This document shows, piece after piece, positions 42,094-50,158 of a DNA stretch of 52,468 bases. The first letter of the stretch is position 1, and every line of letters starts with the position of its first letter. Under the pieces are notes generated by a model, which was not told the DNA's origin, made no database searches, and was given only the letters and a program-made list of their open reading frames with translations. The stretch comes from RGIG3009 sp045595445 (GTDB lineage: Bacteria; Bacillota; Clostridia; Oscillospirales; Acutalibacteraceae), in assembly GCA_045595445.1 (NCBI GenBank), contig JAZOAK010000018.1, positions 1 to 52,468 on the forward strand, given 5' to 3'. The position numbers and the translations under genes are program-made.

Positions 42094-42588
42094 ATGCTGA
42101 AACTATATTTCAAAAAACTGTTTTTTACAATTTTGTTTTTCCTCGGTTTCTTTTTGTTGGGTTTTCCCATCATGTATACCTGGTATTGGTTGTTACCCTA
42201 CAAGCCCCTGGAAATCGTACGCACAATAGCGGTCCCCATTTTAGCGCTTGTTTCTGATTTTGCAATAGTCTGTGCAATGCGATCTCACAATTTATCTCAC
42301 ACGAATTGCATGGAAGCTTTTGCGGCAGACACGTTTTCTTTTTGGAAAAATTTTATCAGCATCCTCAAATCCAGAGATAACATCGTTCACCTACTCGCTT
42401 TTCTTTCTATCCTCTTGCCATTTTTTGTATCCATCGCCGTGATGGAGAAAACACCGCTTTTGCCATTGGTTGTCGGAACGCTCATTTTGCTTTTGTGTTG
42501 CGGTGTGATATTTTTAACGGTAAACACACTCCTTTGGAGTATACTATATGAATTCGTTTGGCGCAGACATAAAAAAGACACGCAGTAG
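42094..42588 (+). CDS. Small integral membrane protein of unknown function
   Basis: I do not recognise this 164-residue protein. Four hydrophobic segments are visible (about 8-32, 42-62, 97-118, 123-150), with a positively charged N-terminus and a basic C-terminal tail (WRRHKKDTQ). The segment between TM2 and TM3 is polar (SHNLSHTNCMEAF). The ribosome site AAAGGAGG is strong and the promoter good, so it is probably expressed. Its AT-rich, phenylalanine-rich composition differs from the neighbours. Its stop codon lies in the loop of the following terminator. Confidence 0.8.
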   Translation: MLKLYFKKLFFTILFFLGFFLLGFPIMYTWYWLLPYKPLEIVRTIAVPILALVSDFAIVCAMRSHNLSHTNCMEAFAADTFSFWKNFISILKSRDNIVHLLAFLSILLPFFVSIAVMEKTPLLPLVVGTLILLLCCGVIFLTVNTLLWSILYEFVWRRHKKDTQ

Positions 42589-42600
42589 CGTGTCTTTTTT
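42571..42600. terminator. Bidirectional terminator overlapping a stop codon
   Basis: Perfect 13-bp stem AAAAAAGACACGC/GCGTGTCTTTTTT around AGTA. The TAG stop of the upstream gene (42586-42588) falls across the loop. It also serves the convergent MATE gene. Confidence 0.92.
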
Positions 42601-42603
42601 CTT

Positions 42604-43956
42604 TTACTCTATTGGTGCATCCGGTGTCTTTTTAAGAAAGTGTATCATGAATGGAATGCAGGTTATTCCGTTTAACACGTCGGTTACGGGTTGCGCTAAC
42701 TGAACACCGGTAAGTCCTAAGAAATGCGAGCCGAGTAACAAAAGCGGGATAAAGTATAACCCCGCCCGCAGCAGTGACAAAAACGAGGAGATGCCGGCTT
42801 TTCGAATGCTTTGATACAGCATGTTAACGGGAATGGACAGGGGCATAAACAAGAGTCCTACCGAGGCGTACCGTAACGCAGGTATGCCGACGGCGATCAC
42901 CGCCGGATCTTTTTGAAAGAGATACACGATCTGTTCGGCAAAAGCAAAGCCGACGGCAGAGAGCAGGAGTACCATCACAAAACCGACGGCGGTCGTGAAC
43001 AGCAGTCCCTTTTTGACACGCTTGTATTCACCGGCTTGGTAATTGAACGAGGCAACGGGCTGGAATCCCTGACCGATGCCGAGCCCGATGCACATCACAA
43101 ACATCGAATAGCGATTCACCACGCTCATCGCGGCGATAGCGGCATCACCGAACGGCTTCGTCAGGTTGTTGAGTAATCCTGTCGAAATGGAGGTGAGACC
43201 TTGGCGAATGAGCGAGGGGAGACCGACCTTGCAAATTGACAGATACGTGCCAGCCGAACGGCTGATATAACGCGGTCGGAGCTTACCTTGTGCCATTCGT
43301 TCGTACATAACGAGGAGGATCAGAAAACTGACTACTTGTGAGATCGCAGTTGCCATACCGGCGCCGAATACGCCGAGCCCGCAACGCATCACAAAAATAT
43401 AATCGCCCAAGATGTTGAGAATACCGCCTGTTGTCAGGCCGAACATGGCATAAAACGCTTTTCCCTCGTAACGTAGATTGTTGTTCAGAATCAGCGAACC
43501 GACCATGAACGGACAAGCGAGCAACACCCACAGACCGTAGTCTTTGGCGTGCGGTAAAATGGTTTCAGTACTGCCGAGCAATCGCATAAACGGATCGAGA
43601 AGTGTAAGCCCCAGTACCGTTAAAACCGTACCGGCAGCCATACCGACGTAAAAGGCAGAGGAGGCATAGCGCGAAGCCTCGTCGGTGTCCTTGTCGGCAA
43701 GTGCTTTGGATACGAAAATGCCGGAGCCGTGTCCCAACATAAACGAAAGCGCTTGAATGATCGCTTGCAGGGTGAACAGCACGCCGGTTGCCCCTTGCGC
43801 ACTGGCACCCAATGTGCCGACGAAATACGTGTCGGCCATGTTATAAATATTGGTGATGAGCATCGAGATCGTGGTGGGAATGCCTAACGATACGATCAGC
43901 CGTGAAACCGGCGTTTCGGTCATCTTTTGATAATATAAATCTGCTTGCGTTGCCAT
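42604..43956 (-). CDS. MATE family efflux transporter
   Basis: A 450-residue, 12-segment exporter of the MatE/NorM-DinF superfamily, driven by Na+ or H+. Two pseudo-repeats are visible, each starting with a P-x-hydrophobic region (LGIPTTISMLITNIYNMADTYFVG at the N-terminus and VGLPSLIRQGLTSISTGLLNN near residue 240). LGHGSGIFVSKALADKD is typical of the clostridial subgroup. Substrate unknown (drugs or cationic metabolites). AGGAGG lies before ATG 43956. Confidence 0.95.
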   Translation of the reverse strand: MATQADLYYQKMTETPVSRLIVSLGIPTTISMLITNIYNMADTYFVGTLGASAQGATGVLFTLQAIIQALSFMLGHGSGIFVSKALADKDTDEASRYASSAFYVGMAAGTVLTVLGLTLLDPFMRLLGSTETILPHAKDYGLWVLLACPFMVGSLILNNNLRYEGKAFYAMFGLTTGGILNILGDYIFVMRCGLGVFGAGMATAISQVVSFLILLVMYERMAQGKLRPRYISRSAGTYLSICKVGLPSLIRQGLTSISTGLLNNLTKPFGDAAIAAMSVVNRYSMFVMCIGLGIGQGFQPVASFNYQAGEYKRVKKGLLFTTAVGFVMVLLLSAVGFAFAEQIVYLFQKDPAVIAVGIPALRYASVGLLFMPLSIPVNMLYQSIRKAGISSFLSLLRAGLYFIPLLLLGSHFLGLTGVQLAQPVTDVLNGITCIPFMIHFLKKTPDAPIE

Positions 43957-44014
43957 GGGATCGCCTCCTGCGCTTTATTATATACCTTGCACGTTTGGAT
44001 TGCAAATATTTCGG

Positions 44015-44043
44015 TTGCAAAACCTTGTCGATTTGTGTAGAAT
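44015..44043 (+). promoter_or_regulatory. Promoter of the comEA-like gene
   Basis: TTGCAA, 17-bp spacer, TAGAAT, 22 nt before the ATG. Confidence 0.65.
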
Positions 44044-44065
44044 TAAGGGGAGGGTGGTGACTTCG

Positions 44066-44398
44066 ATGAAACGGTTTGGCGTGATTTTCGTTTGGACAAT
44101 GGCGGCGGTGCTGTTGGTGGCGGTATCCGTCACGGCAATGAGTGACCGCTTAGCGCTTACACCGCTCACCACCGAAGTCGTTACCACCACGAGTGCCGTG
44201 CAAACTCTTACCGTTAATCTGAATACCGCAACCGCAGAGGAGCTGCAACAGTTGGAAGGTGTTGGTGAAGTGCTCTCCGAGCGCATTATCGCGTACCGCG
44301 AAAAACACGGTAGTTTCCGCAGCGTGGAAGATCTCTTGGACGTGCAAGGGGTTGGTGAAACTCGATTAGAAAAATGGCGCCCATATCTGACAGTATAA
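44066..44398 (+). CDS. ComEA-like helix-hairpin-helix protein
   Basis: A 110-residue protein with a signal anchor (about 5-24), a Thr-rich linker, and a C-terminal tandem HhH domain (VNLNTATAEELQQLEGVGEVLSERIIAYRE ... LLDVQGVGETRLEKW), the DNA-binding module of competence protein ComEA. Shorter than full ComEA, lacking an obvious SLBB part. No comEC or comEB is near, so a role in DNA uptake is likely by family but not by context. ATG 44066 follows AGGGGAGGG; an earlier frame start at 43955 lacks a site. Confidence 0.88.
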   Translation: MKRFGVIFVWTMAAVLLVAVSVTAMSDRLALTPLTTEVVTTTSAVQTLTVNLNTATAEELQQLEGVGEVLSERIIAYREKHGSFRSVEDLLDVQGVGETRLEKWRPYLTV

Positions 44399-44431
44399 AA
44401 ACCTCCGACTTTGTTCAAGTCGGAGGTTTTT
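44397..44431. terminator. Bidirectional terminator
   Basis: 15-bp perfect stem AAAAACCTCCGACTT/AAGTCGGAGGTTTTT around a 5-nt loop, between two convergent genes. Confidence 0.93.
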
Positions 44432-44432
44432 G

Positions 44433-44843
44433 TTATGTCTTTCGGACAATCTCGTTTCGGCAATTCGGGCAGGTAATGTGAACCTTGCCTCTGCCTTTGG
44501 GCACACGCAGGTACTCCTTGCAACCGGGGCATTTGTAAAACCGATGCGTTTTGCGATCGCGCCAGCGGTTTTTGATCAGATTTTTGCGCCGTTTCAGCTT
44601 GTGTAAGAAACGCAAGTAGGCATCGCGCTCTTTGGTGCGGCTGTAAATATTTTTTGAATACACTCGAAAAGTTGACCATAGCACCAAGGCAAGTGACAGC
44701 GAGTATAAAAACGGTACAAACAGTGAAAGGACTACCAACACCAGTGCCGCGATATTCAGGTGCTTAGACAGTATATCCACACCATACCGACCATACATAA
44801 AGCCTTGCAACCGATATGCAAGGTCTTGAAACCAATTTCGCAT
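44433..44843 (-). CDS. Zinc-ribbon membrane protein of unknown function
   Basis: A 136-residue protein. An N-terminal helical part is followed by a long hydrophobic region (about residues 40-70, one or two membrane spans), a strongly basic stretch (TKERDAYLRFLHKLKRRKNLIKNRW region, about 80-110), and a C-terminal zinc ribbon with CPGC and CPNC (about 107-128). The basic segment plus ribbon suggests nucleic-acid or ribosome contact at the membrane (inference). GGAGG precedes ATG 44843; the longer frame from 44876 has no site. Confidence 0.82.
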   Translation of the reverse strand: MRNWFQDLAYRLQGFMYGRYGVDILSKHLNIAALVLVVLSLFVPFLYSLSLALVLWSTFRVYSKNIYSRTKERDAYLRFLHKLKRRKNLIKNRWRDRKTHRFYKCPGCKEYLRVPKGRGKVHITCPNCRNEIVRKT

Positions 44844-44911
44844 AGAGCCGCCTCCGTTTCCTTTATAGCCTACCACGAAAAAGTGACGGTATCGTGAACA
44901 AATCGTAAAAT

Positions 44912-44948
44912 AACATCAGGGGAATGCCTTGCCTCCCTGATGTTTTAT
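44912..44948. terminator. Terminator of the histidine phosphatase gene
   Basis: AACATCAGGG/CCCTGATGTT with a 13-nt loop; A-run on the left and TTTTA on the right. It overlaps the last codons of the phosphatase gene. Confidence 0.7.
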
Positions 44949-45586
44949 ATTTTCTTAGGGAACGCTGTTCGCTGCTGACCAAGATGGGCGTCTTTGCCGA
45001 CCTCAAGCAGTCGAAGTGCGCCCTGCTCACATTCGACAACGGTGACCGAAGCGTTACTGACCCAGGGGACGGTTTTCATCTCGTCAAGCGGTTTTCCCTC
45101 GCAGAAGCATTGCAGAGAGCGGATCGGGGTGGCATGCGTGGCGATAACAACGGTTTGTCCGTCGTGTTCGGCGGCGATGCGCCGCAAAGCGGTTAAGACT
45201 CGACCTTGAAGATGCGCCACCGATTCACCGCCGTCGCAGACAGCGTTACCGATATCGGTGAGCCAGGTGTGAAACGACGCGGGAAATTGTTTCGGCAGAT
45301 CGTCGTAGACGGCCCCTTCCCAGTCGCCGGCAAAAATTTCGCGCAAGTCCGAATCGGGATTCATCGGCAGACCAAACTGATCAGCAACAGCTTTGCCGGT
45401 GTCAAATGCACGGGCAAGATCACTGGCGTATACGGCATCCACCGCATAGTGTGATCGGATATATTCGGCGGTGATCACCGCCTGAGCCTGCCCCGTTGTA
45501 GATAGCGGGGCATCCAAATGTCCGGCAAAGCGTCCTTCGACGTTTGCCAAGCTCTCTCCGTGACGGATGAGAAGAAATGTGGTCAT
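44945..45586 (-). CDS. Histidine phosphatase (phosphoglycerate-mutase-like)
   Basis: A 213-residue cytoplasmic enzyme of the histidine phosphatase superfamily. The catalytic LIRHGESLAN motif is at the N-terminus; ASDLARAFDT, LREIFAGDWEG and the second histidine in VVIATHATPIRS complete the site. Family members include phosphoglycerate mutase-like phosphatases and cobalamin CobC; nothing nearby settles the substrate. AAGGA lies 9-13 nt before ATG 45586. Confidence 0.92.
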   Translation of the reverse strand: MTTFLLIRHGESLANVEGRFAGHLDAPLSTTGQAQAVITAEYIRSHYAVDAVYASDLARAFDTGKAVADQFGLPMNPDSDLREIFAGDWEGAVYDDLPKQFPASFHTWLTDIGNAVCDGGESVAHLQGRVLTALRRIAAEHDGQTVVIATHATPIRSLQCFCEGKPLDEMKTVPWVSNASVTVVECEQGALRLLEVGKDAHLGQQRTAFPKKI

Positions 45587-45619
45587 ACTAATCAGTCCTT
45601 GGCGTTGAAATCAACGAAT

Positions 45620-45648
45620 AGTATACTACATCGGGCAAGAAAAATCAA
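45620..45648 (-). promoter_or_regulatory. Histidine phosphatase promoter with downstream dyad
   Basis: On the minus strand TTGATT, 17-bp spacer, TATACT. A dyad CGTTGA/TCAACG (45603-45616) lies over the expected transcription start and could be an operator. Confidence 0.65.
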
Positions 45649-45665
45649 TGGGGATGGGGTGCGTT

Positions 45666-45706
45666 CGGACTGTTTCCTTAACGCCCTTTCGAGTCCCTCC
45701 GAGCGC
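45666..45706 (-). repeat. Post-terminator tRNA-tail element, tRNA-Arg copy
   Basis: Read on the minus strand, just past the tRNA-Arg terminator, comes an inverted copy of the tRNA-Arg T-arm and acceptor end (45688-45706, 2 mismatches), running into a 30-nt word (45666-45695) that matches the element after tRNA-Ser at 26 of 30 positions. The partner arm of the AACAGTCC hairpin and the closing direct tRNA repeat are missing here, so the copy is partial. Confidence 0.75.
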
Positions 45707-45710
45707 ACTA

Positions 45711-45747
45711 AAAAATACCGCCCACGCGAAAGCGTGAGCGGTATTTT
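45711..45747 (-). terminator. tRNA-Arg(ACG) terminator
   Basis: 16-bp stem with one mismatch (AAAATACCGCCCACGC side at 45712-45727, GAAA loop), starting at the CCA end of the tRNA on the minus strand. Confidence 0.9.
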
Positions 45748-45823
45748 GGCGCGCCCGAAGGGACTCGAACCCCTGACCTCTTGATTCGTAGTCAAGCACT
45801 CTATCCAGCTGAGCTACGAGCGC
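45747..45823 (-). tRNA. tRNA-Arg (anticodon ACG)
   Basis: 77 nt on the minus strand with encoded CCA. Acceptor GCGCTCG/CGGGCGC (one T-G pair); anticodon arm CTTGA/TCAAG with loop CTACGAA, anticodon ACG (A34 is usually edited to inosine by TadA). Confidence 0.96.
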
Positions 45824-45843
45824 AGATGTGGACAACGAAATAG

Positions 45844-45872
45844 ATTATAGTGGGTTTGTGGACAAAAGTCAA
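45844..45872 (-). promoter_or_regulatory. tRNA-Arg(ACG) promoter
   Basis: On the minus strand TTGACT, 17-bp spacer, TATAAT. The -35 overlaps the stop codon of the upstream O-antigen-ligase-like gene. Confidence 0.88.
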
Positions 45873-47209
45873 GGGATTTTTGAAATTTTTTTAGGGTTTA
45901 GCGTTGCGAGGCGCTTGCGTGTGTGCCTCCACAGCGTGACGGGTACGGAAAGAAGTGTCACGAACGGTTGACGGAGATAAATATGCGCGGTCACATCTGC
46001 AAAACCGATGATCATTAGGAAGTTGCCCACCAGTTTGGGGGAGAGGAACGGATAGTCGACCATGCCATACACGACGAACGCCACAACGAACATGACCATG
46101 GCATTGCCGAGTCTGCTGCCGCGGCGGTTGCGATTGGCGAGTTCCAGACTGTTTTGCAACATGCGGATGGCGATCATGCACAAAATAAACAAGGCAATAA
46201 AGCCGCCTTCGATCAACACTTGCAGTACAAGATTGTGCGAGTGAGGCGCGTCGACGCCGGCATTTTGCAGTTGTTCCCAGAAATTACTGACGCCGGGGCC
46301 CAGACCGAAAAGGGGACGGTCAATGATGGTACGAATGGCAACGTCCCACGCCTCAAAACGTTCGGAAATGGCATGATCGGTGCCACCTTTGCCGATGGAT
46401 AAAAAGCGGTTGGTGATCGCTTCGGGAATCAAAGAGACGGCGGCGACTAAACACAAAGCAAGCGGCGTGATCCGTTTTAAGTTGGAAACGAAGATCATGA
46501 GCAGAATGGAAAGCATGGCAATATATGCGCCACGCGAAAAGGAAACCGCCGCACCGAGGATGGCGATAAACAAGAAGAGACGCGAAAGTAAAGAGTGACG
46601 CGTGCGAAATTCCGAGAATCCGCAATATCCGATCAGCGGCAGTGTCATCGTCAAATATTCGCCGAGAATATTGGGGTTGTTAAAAGTGCCGCTGGCGCGA
46701 CCGTCCGCCATGTGCAAGTCGATGTCCATGGGGAAATAGGTGTAAAAAAACTCGTCAAGAGGTAACCATAGTTGATTGGACACCTCTTTTTCGAGAATGC
46801 CGATAAGCAAATACTGCACACAAGCCACCGCACCAATGAATGCGGCGGCCACCCCCACCAAAAACAGAGCGGTGTGCAGACGGTGACGTGTATATATCAC
46901 GGTGGTAACGGTCAGGTAAGCGCAAAACATAACCGCCCACATCGCAAAAGTGGACAAGCTGTTGAGCGGGTGCGCGGAATAGAAAATACCGATCGCGGTA
47001 TAAATTAGGTACACCAACAGAATTTTGCCGAGTACACCGATCTGAATGCTTGTGTTACGTTTGCGGGCATCCATTCCCGCGAAAACGAGTGAGCCGATTG
47101 CCAGAACGGGAGCGCAGTATTCCGGAAAGATAGGAATAGCGGTCAGCAGCAGGATAGCCCACATAAACGTGTGTTCGTGATGAAACAGACGGTGCCATTC
47201 TTTGCGCAT
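45869..47209 (-). CDS. O-antigen ligase/polymerase (Wzy_C) family membrane protein
   Basis: A 446-residue protein with about 11 membrane segments. The Wzy_C region is recognisable by ASGTFNNPNILGEYL, the AAVSFSRGAYIAM segment and the large extracytoplasmic loop holding RFEAWDVAIRTIIDRPLFGLGPG and DAPHSHNLVLQVLIEGG (His of the PHSHN motif). Members ligate or polymerise cell-surface glycans; in a Gram-positive this would be a wall or capsular polymer (inference). No glycan cluster surrounds it. ATG 47209 follows AAAGGAGAGG. Confidence 0.9.
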   Translation of the reverse strand: MRKEWHRLFHHEHTFMWAILLLTAIPIFPEYCAPVLAIGSLVFAGMDARKRNTSIQIGVLGKILLVYLIYTAIGIFYSAHPLNSLSTFAMWAVMFCAYLTVTTVIYTRHRLHTALFLVGVAAAFIGAVACVQYLLIGILEKEVSNQLWLPLDEFFYTYFPMDIDLHMADGRASGTFNNPNILGEYLTMTLPLIGYCGFSEFRTRHSLLSRLFLFIAILGAAVSFSRGAYIAMLSILLMIFVSNLKRITPLALCLVAAVSLIPEAITNRFLSIGKGGTDHAISERFEAWDVAIRTIIDRPLFGLGPGVSNFWEQLQNAGVDAPHSHNLVLQVLIEGGFIALFILCMIAIRMLQNSLELANRNRRGSRLGNAMVMFVVAFVVYGMVDYPFLSPKLVGNFLMIIGFADVTAHIYLRQPFVTLLSVPVTLWRHTRKRLATLNPKKISKIP

Positions 47210-47302
47210 GAACTATCCTCTCCTTTCCGTTAATACTGTTATGAGTATAACCAAAAGTTGGTCATTGTTCAATTATTGTTACAAACTTGTTACACTTTTC
47301 TC

Positions 47303-47332
47303 TTTACAGCCTCCCGCAGAAAATGATACACT
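47303..47332 (+). promoter_or_regulatory. apbE promoter
   Basis: TTTACA, 18-bp spacer, TACACT preceded by TGA (extended -10), 27 nt before the ATG. Two direct copies of TTGTTACA lie just upstream (47275-47295). Confidence 0.55.
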
Positions 47333-47359
47333 ATATCTATAAAGCACAGGAGGGATGAT

Positions 47360-48334
47360 ATGAAACGGTATGCGGCGATCGTTGTTCTGGTTTGTCTTTT
47401 ATGTTCGTTGTGTGCGTGCGCCCCCCGATCCTCCTTGCCGTCGCGCACCGCGTTCGCGCTGGATACGGTTGTGACGATTACCCTTTACGATATAGGAAAA
47501 GCCGATGCACAAGAGGCGCTTTCTGCGGGATTCGCTGAGGTGGAGCGTCTGGAAGCGTTGCTCAGTATCACACAAGAAAACAGCGATGTGATGCGTATTA
47601 ACACGGCAAACGGACAGCCGGTAACGGTTGCGAAAGAAACTGCCGAGGTGCTTGCCCTTGCCCAGCAGTATGCAAAACTGACGGATGGTGCGTTGGATAT
47701 CACCGTTCGCTCAGCCTCCGCGCTTTGGGATTTTTCGGTAGGGGTGATACCCGATGCGGCGGCGTTACAGCAAGCGGTATCGCTGATAGACTATCGCGGA
47801 GTGCACCTGGACGGTCGGACCGTCACGTTGGAAAAGGGTGCTATCGATCTTGGTGGTGTTGCCAAAGGGTATATTGCCGATCGGGTAGCAACCGTACTGA
47901 AAGAAAAAGGTGTTCAGTCGGCGCTCATTGATCTTGGCGGCAATATCGTGGCGGTTGGCGATAAAGCGGGCGGGTCGTTTCGCATCGGTATCAAAGATCC
48001 GTTAGCTACCGACTCGCTGTGCGCGGTCATCGAAAAAAGCGATATGTCGGTAGTCACGTCGGGAATCTACGAGCGTGGCTTCGATCAAGACGGCGTAAGA
48101 TATCATCATTTGTTGGATCCCGCTACCGGTATGCCGGTGCAGAACACGTTGGCATCCGTGACGATCGTGTGCGAAGCATCCGCAGACGCTGACGCGTTGT
48201 CTACTGCGTGCTTTGTGATGGGTGAGGAACGAGCAAGAACGTTGATAGAGTCGCTTGCCGGTACCGAAGCACTGTTTGTGCGGCGCGACGGAACGATCAC
48301 GACAACAACGGGGCTTGAGTACATCGCACCGTAG
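47360..48334 (+). CDS. apbE: FAD:protein FMN transferase (lipoprotein)
   Basis: Attaches FMN through a phosphoester to a threonine of exported flavoproteins such as RnfD and RnfG. The 324 residues start with a lipoprotein signal peptide (hydrophobic 4-18, then LCAC with Cys20 as lipid anchor). The ApbE features ALDTVVTITLYD, DITVRSASALWDFS, IDLGGVAKGYIADRV, LIDLGGNIVAVG and DPATGMPVQNTLASVTIV are all present. It is not in the Rnf operon but lies about 6 kb downstream with its own promoter. The substrate link is inference from family and neighbourhood. Confidence 0.95.
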   Translation: MKRYAAIVVLVCLLCSLCACAPRSSLPSRTAFALDTVVTITLYDIGKADAQEALSAGFAEVERLEALLSITQENSDVMRINTANGQPVTVAKETAEVLALAQQYAKLTDGALDITVRSASALWDFSVGVIPDAAALQQAVSLIDYRGVHLDGRTVTLEKGAIDLGGVAKGYIADRVATVLKEKGVQSALIDLGGNIVAVGDKAGGSFRIGIKDPLATDSLCAVIEKSDMSVVTSGIYERGFDQDGVRYHHLLDPATGMPVQNTLASVTIVCEASADADALSTACFVMGEERARTLIESLAGTEALFVRRDGTITTTTGLEYIAP

Positions 48335-48351
48335 AAAATCACGCGTTTTTG

Positions 48352-48380
48352 TTGCTTTTCTAAAAGTAATATGGTATACT
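48352..48380 (+). promoter_or_regulatory. SRP RNA promoter
   Basis: TTGCTT, 17-bp spacer, TATACT preceded by TGG (extended -10), placing the start near 48388. Confidence 0.8.
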
Positions 48381-48387
48381 GACTTGT

Positions 48388-48540
48388 AGCGCCGTGTACT
48401 TTGGGGCATACGGGCTGATGGGTCCTGTGCGACGGTGGCCCGTGAACCATGTCAGGCGGGGAACCGAGCAGCATTAAGCGGATTCTTCCGTGCGCCGCAG
48501 GTAACCTGTTGGCCCGTATGCCCGAGAGGACATGGCGCTT
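48388..48540 (+). ncRNA. ffs: Signal recognition particle RNA (small bacterial type)
   Basis: Scaffold for Ffh in co-translational membrane targeting. The apical domain is diagnostic: GAACCATGTCAGGCGG, a GGAA tetraloop, CCG, then AGCAGCATTAA (about 48443-48478). The long stem is closed by GGGCATACGGGC (48404-48415) and GCCCGTATGCCC (48512-48523), and an outer stem AGCGCCGTGT/ACATGGCGCT (48389-48398, 48530-48539) brings the ends together. Location just before dnaX is common in Bacillota. Confidence 0.93.
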
Positions 48541-48558
48541 TCAAAAGGAGGCGAGAGC

Positions 48559-50151
48559 ATGTATCAAGTATTATACCGCAAATGGCGGCCACAGACCTTT
48601 ACCGAGGTTTACGGTCAACCGGCTGTGACCACGGCGCTCAAAAACGAATTGCGTTCCGGTCGTTTGGCACACGCCTATCTGTTCACCGGCTCTCGGGGAA
48701 CGGGTAAGACCTCCTGCGCCAAAATTCTTGCCAAGGCTGCCAACTGCTTGCATCCGCAAGATGGCGATCCTTGCAACGAGTGCGATAATTGCCGCGGCAT
48801 CGATGCCGGCACTATCTTAGACGTGGTAGAGATCGATGCGGCTTCAAACAACGGCGTCGATAACATCCGCGATCTGCGCGAGGAAGTTAATTTTGCACCC
48901 GCGGTGGCAAAATACCGCGTGTATATCATTGACGAGGTGCACATGCTGTCCACCGGCGCGTTTAACGCGTTGCTCAAAACTTTGGAAGAACCGCCGGAAC
49001 ATGCACTCTTCATTTTGGCGACTACCGAGGTGCATAAACTGCCTGCCACCATTTTGTCGCGTTGTCAACGGTTTGATTTTGGCAGGATTCCCGCCGCGGA
49101 TATCGCTTTGCGATTGCACTACGTTGCCGAGCAAGAACAGTTCACCTTGGCAGACGACGCGGCATTGCTGATTGCGCGTCTTGCTGATGGCGGCTTGCGT
49201 GATGCGTTGTCGCTGTTAGACCAGTGCTTATCGCGTTCGCGGAATATCACTGCTCAGACAGTCGTGGATGCAACCGGTATGGCGGGCCGTGAGCACTTGT
49301 TCCGCCTTGCGCGCGCGGTGCGCGAGCATGACGGTACGGCGGCATTAACCTTGCTGGGTACCCTGTACGATAGTTCCAAGGATATGGAACGTCTGTGCGT
49401 GGAAATGATTGAGTTTTACCGCAATTTGATGGTCGTCAAGAGTGTTCGTAAATCAGAAGATCTGATCGCGGTGTCACCTGCCGAGTTACAAGAATTGCAT
49501 AGCGAGGCACAAACGCTGACATTGGGTGCGATTTTGCATATTTTGGACGTGTTGCAGGGCACCTTGGATCGCTTAAAAGGCGGCGTTTCTCGCCGCGTGG
49601 AGATGGAAACGACCTTGCTGCGTCTGTGCGAACCGCGCTTGGATACCACGCCGGAAAGCTTGCTTCGCCGCATTGAGGATCTGGAAGCGGGTATGGTATC
49701 AGGAAAAACTGTTGCCGCACCCACCCCCGCGGTTGCCCCTGCACCGGCTGAAATGCCGAAAGAGGAAACAGCTCCTGTGCCGGCAACCACGTCGACGGCG
49801 GCCCCTACGGCAGAGATGCAACCGTTTGATCAGTGGGCGGAGGTGCTGGAACGTTTGGCTACCCAATGCCCGCCGCTGTACGGCGTGCTGATGGATTCGC
49901 AGGCCATGACCGACGGCGAACGGCTGGTGGTCGTTACCGATAACGATTTATTTGTATCGCTGGTAAAAACAGACGGCAATAAGTTTACGCTTATGAATGC
50001 TGTGCAAGCGGTTGCCGGTAAGCCGATGCGTATCAGTCGCGGTCGTCCGGTCAAACAGGAAACAACCGAAAAAAAGCAGGAAGATGATCCCCTATCGGCA
50101 TTTTTGAAGCAGAGCGCCGAGGCGGGTATTTCGATTGAAATGAAAGGATGA
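48559..50151 (+). CDS. dnaX: DNA polymerase III subunit gamma/tau
   Basis: Clamp-loader ATPase of the replisome. The 530 residues include YRKWRPQTFTEVYGQ, Walker A GSRGTGKTS (near residue 45), the zinc module with four cysteines (CLHPQDGDPCNECDNC), Walker B IDEVHML and the sensor region LATTEVHKLP. The C-terminal third has an Ala/Pro-rich linker (about 380-425) and a tau-like domain. ATG 48559 follows AAAAGGAGG; the frame from 48532 starts inside the SRP RNA stem. Operon with ybaB and recR, as in most Bacillota. Confidence 0.97.
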   Translation: MYQVLYRKWRPQTFTEVYGQPAVTTALKNELRSGRLAHAYLFTGSRGTGKTSCAKILAKAANCLHPQDGDPCNECDNCRGIDAGTILDVVEIDAASNNGVDNIRDLREEVNFAPAVAKYRVYIIDEVHMLSTGAFNALLKTLEEPPEHALFILATTEVHKLPATILSRCQRFDFGRIPAADIALRLHYVAEQEQFTLADDAALLIARLADGGLRDALSLLDQCLSRSRNITAQTVVDATGMAGREHLFRLARAVREHDGTAALTLLGTLYDSSKDMERLCVEMIEFYRNLMVVKSVRKSEDLIAVSPAELQELHSEAQTLTLGAILHILDVLQGTLDRLKGGVSRRVEMETTLLRLCEPRLDTTPESLLRRIEDLEAGMVSGKTVAAPTPAVAPAPAEMPKEETAPVPATTSTAAPTAEMQPFDQWAEVLERLATQCPPLYGVLMDSQAMTDGERLVVVTDNDLFVSLVKTDGNKFTLMNAVQAVAGKPMRISRGRPVKQETTEKKQEDDPLSAFLKQSAEAGISIEMKG

Positions 50152-50158
50152 TCCTTGT

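Noticed and set aside
45592..45835. Two minus-strand frames over tRNA-Arg and its tail (peptides like RGFESLRARQ)
   Set aside because: Same artefact as at tRNA-Ser: sense reading of a tRNA and its terminator.
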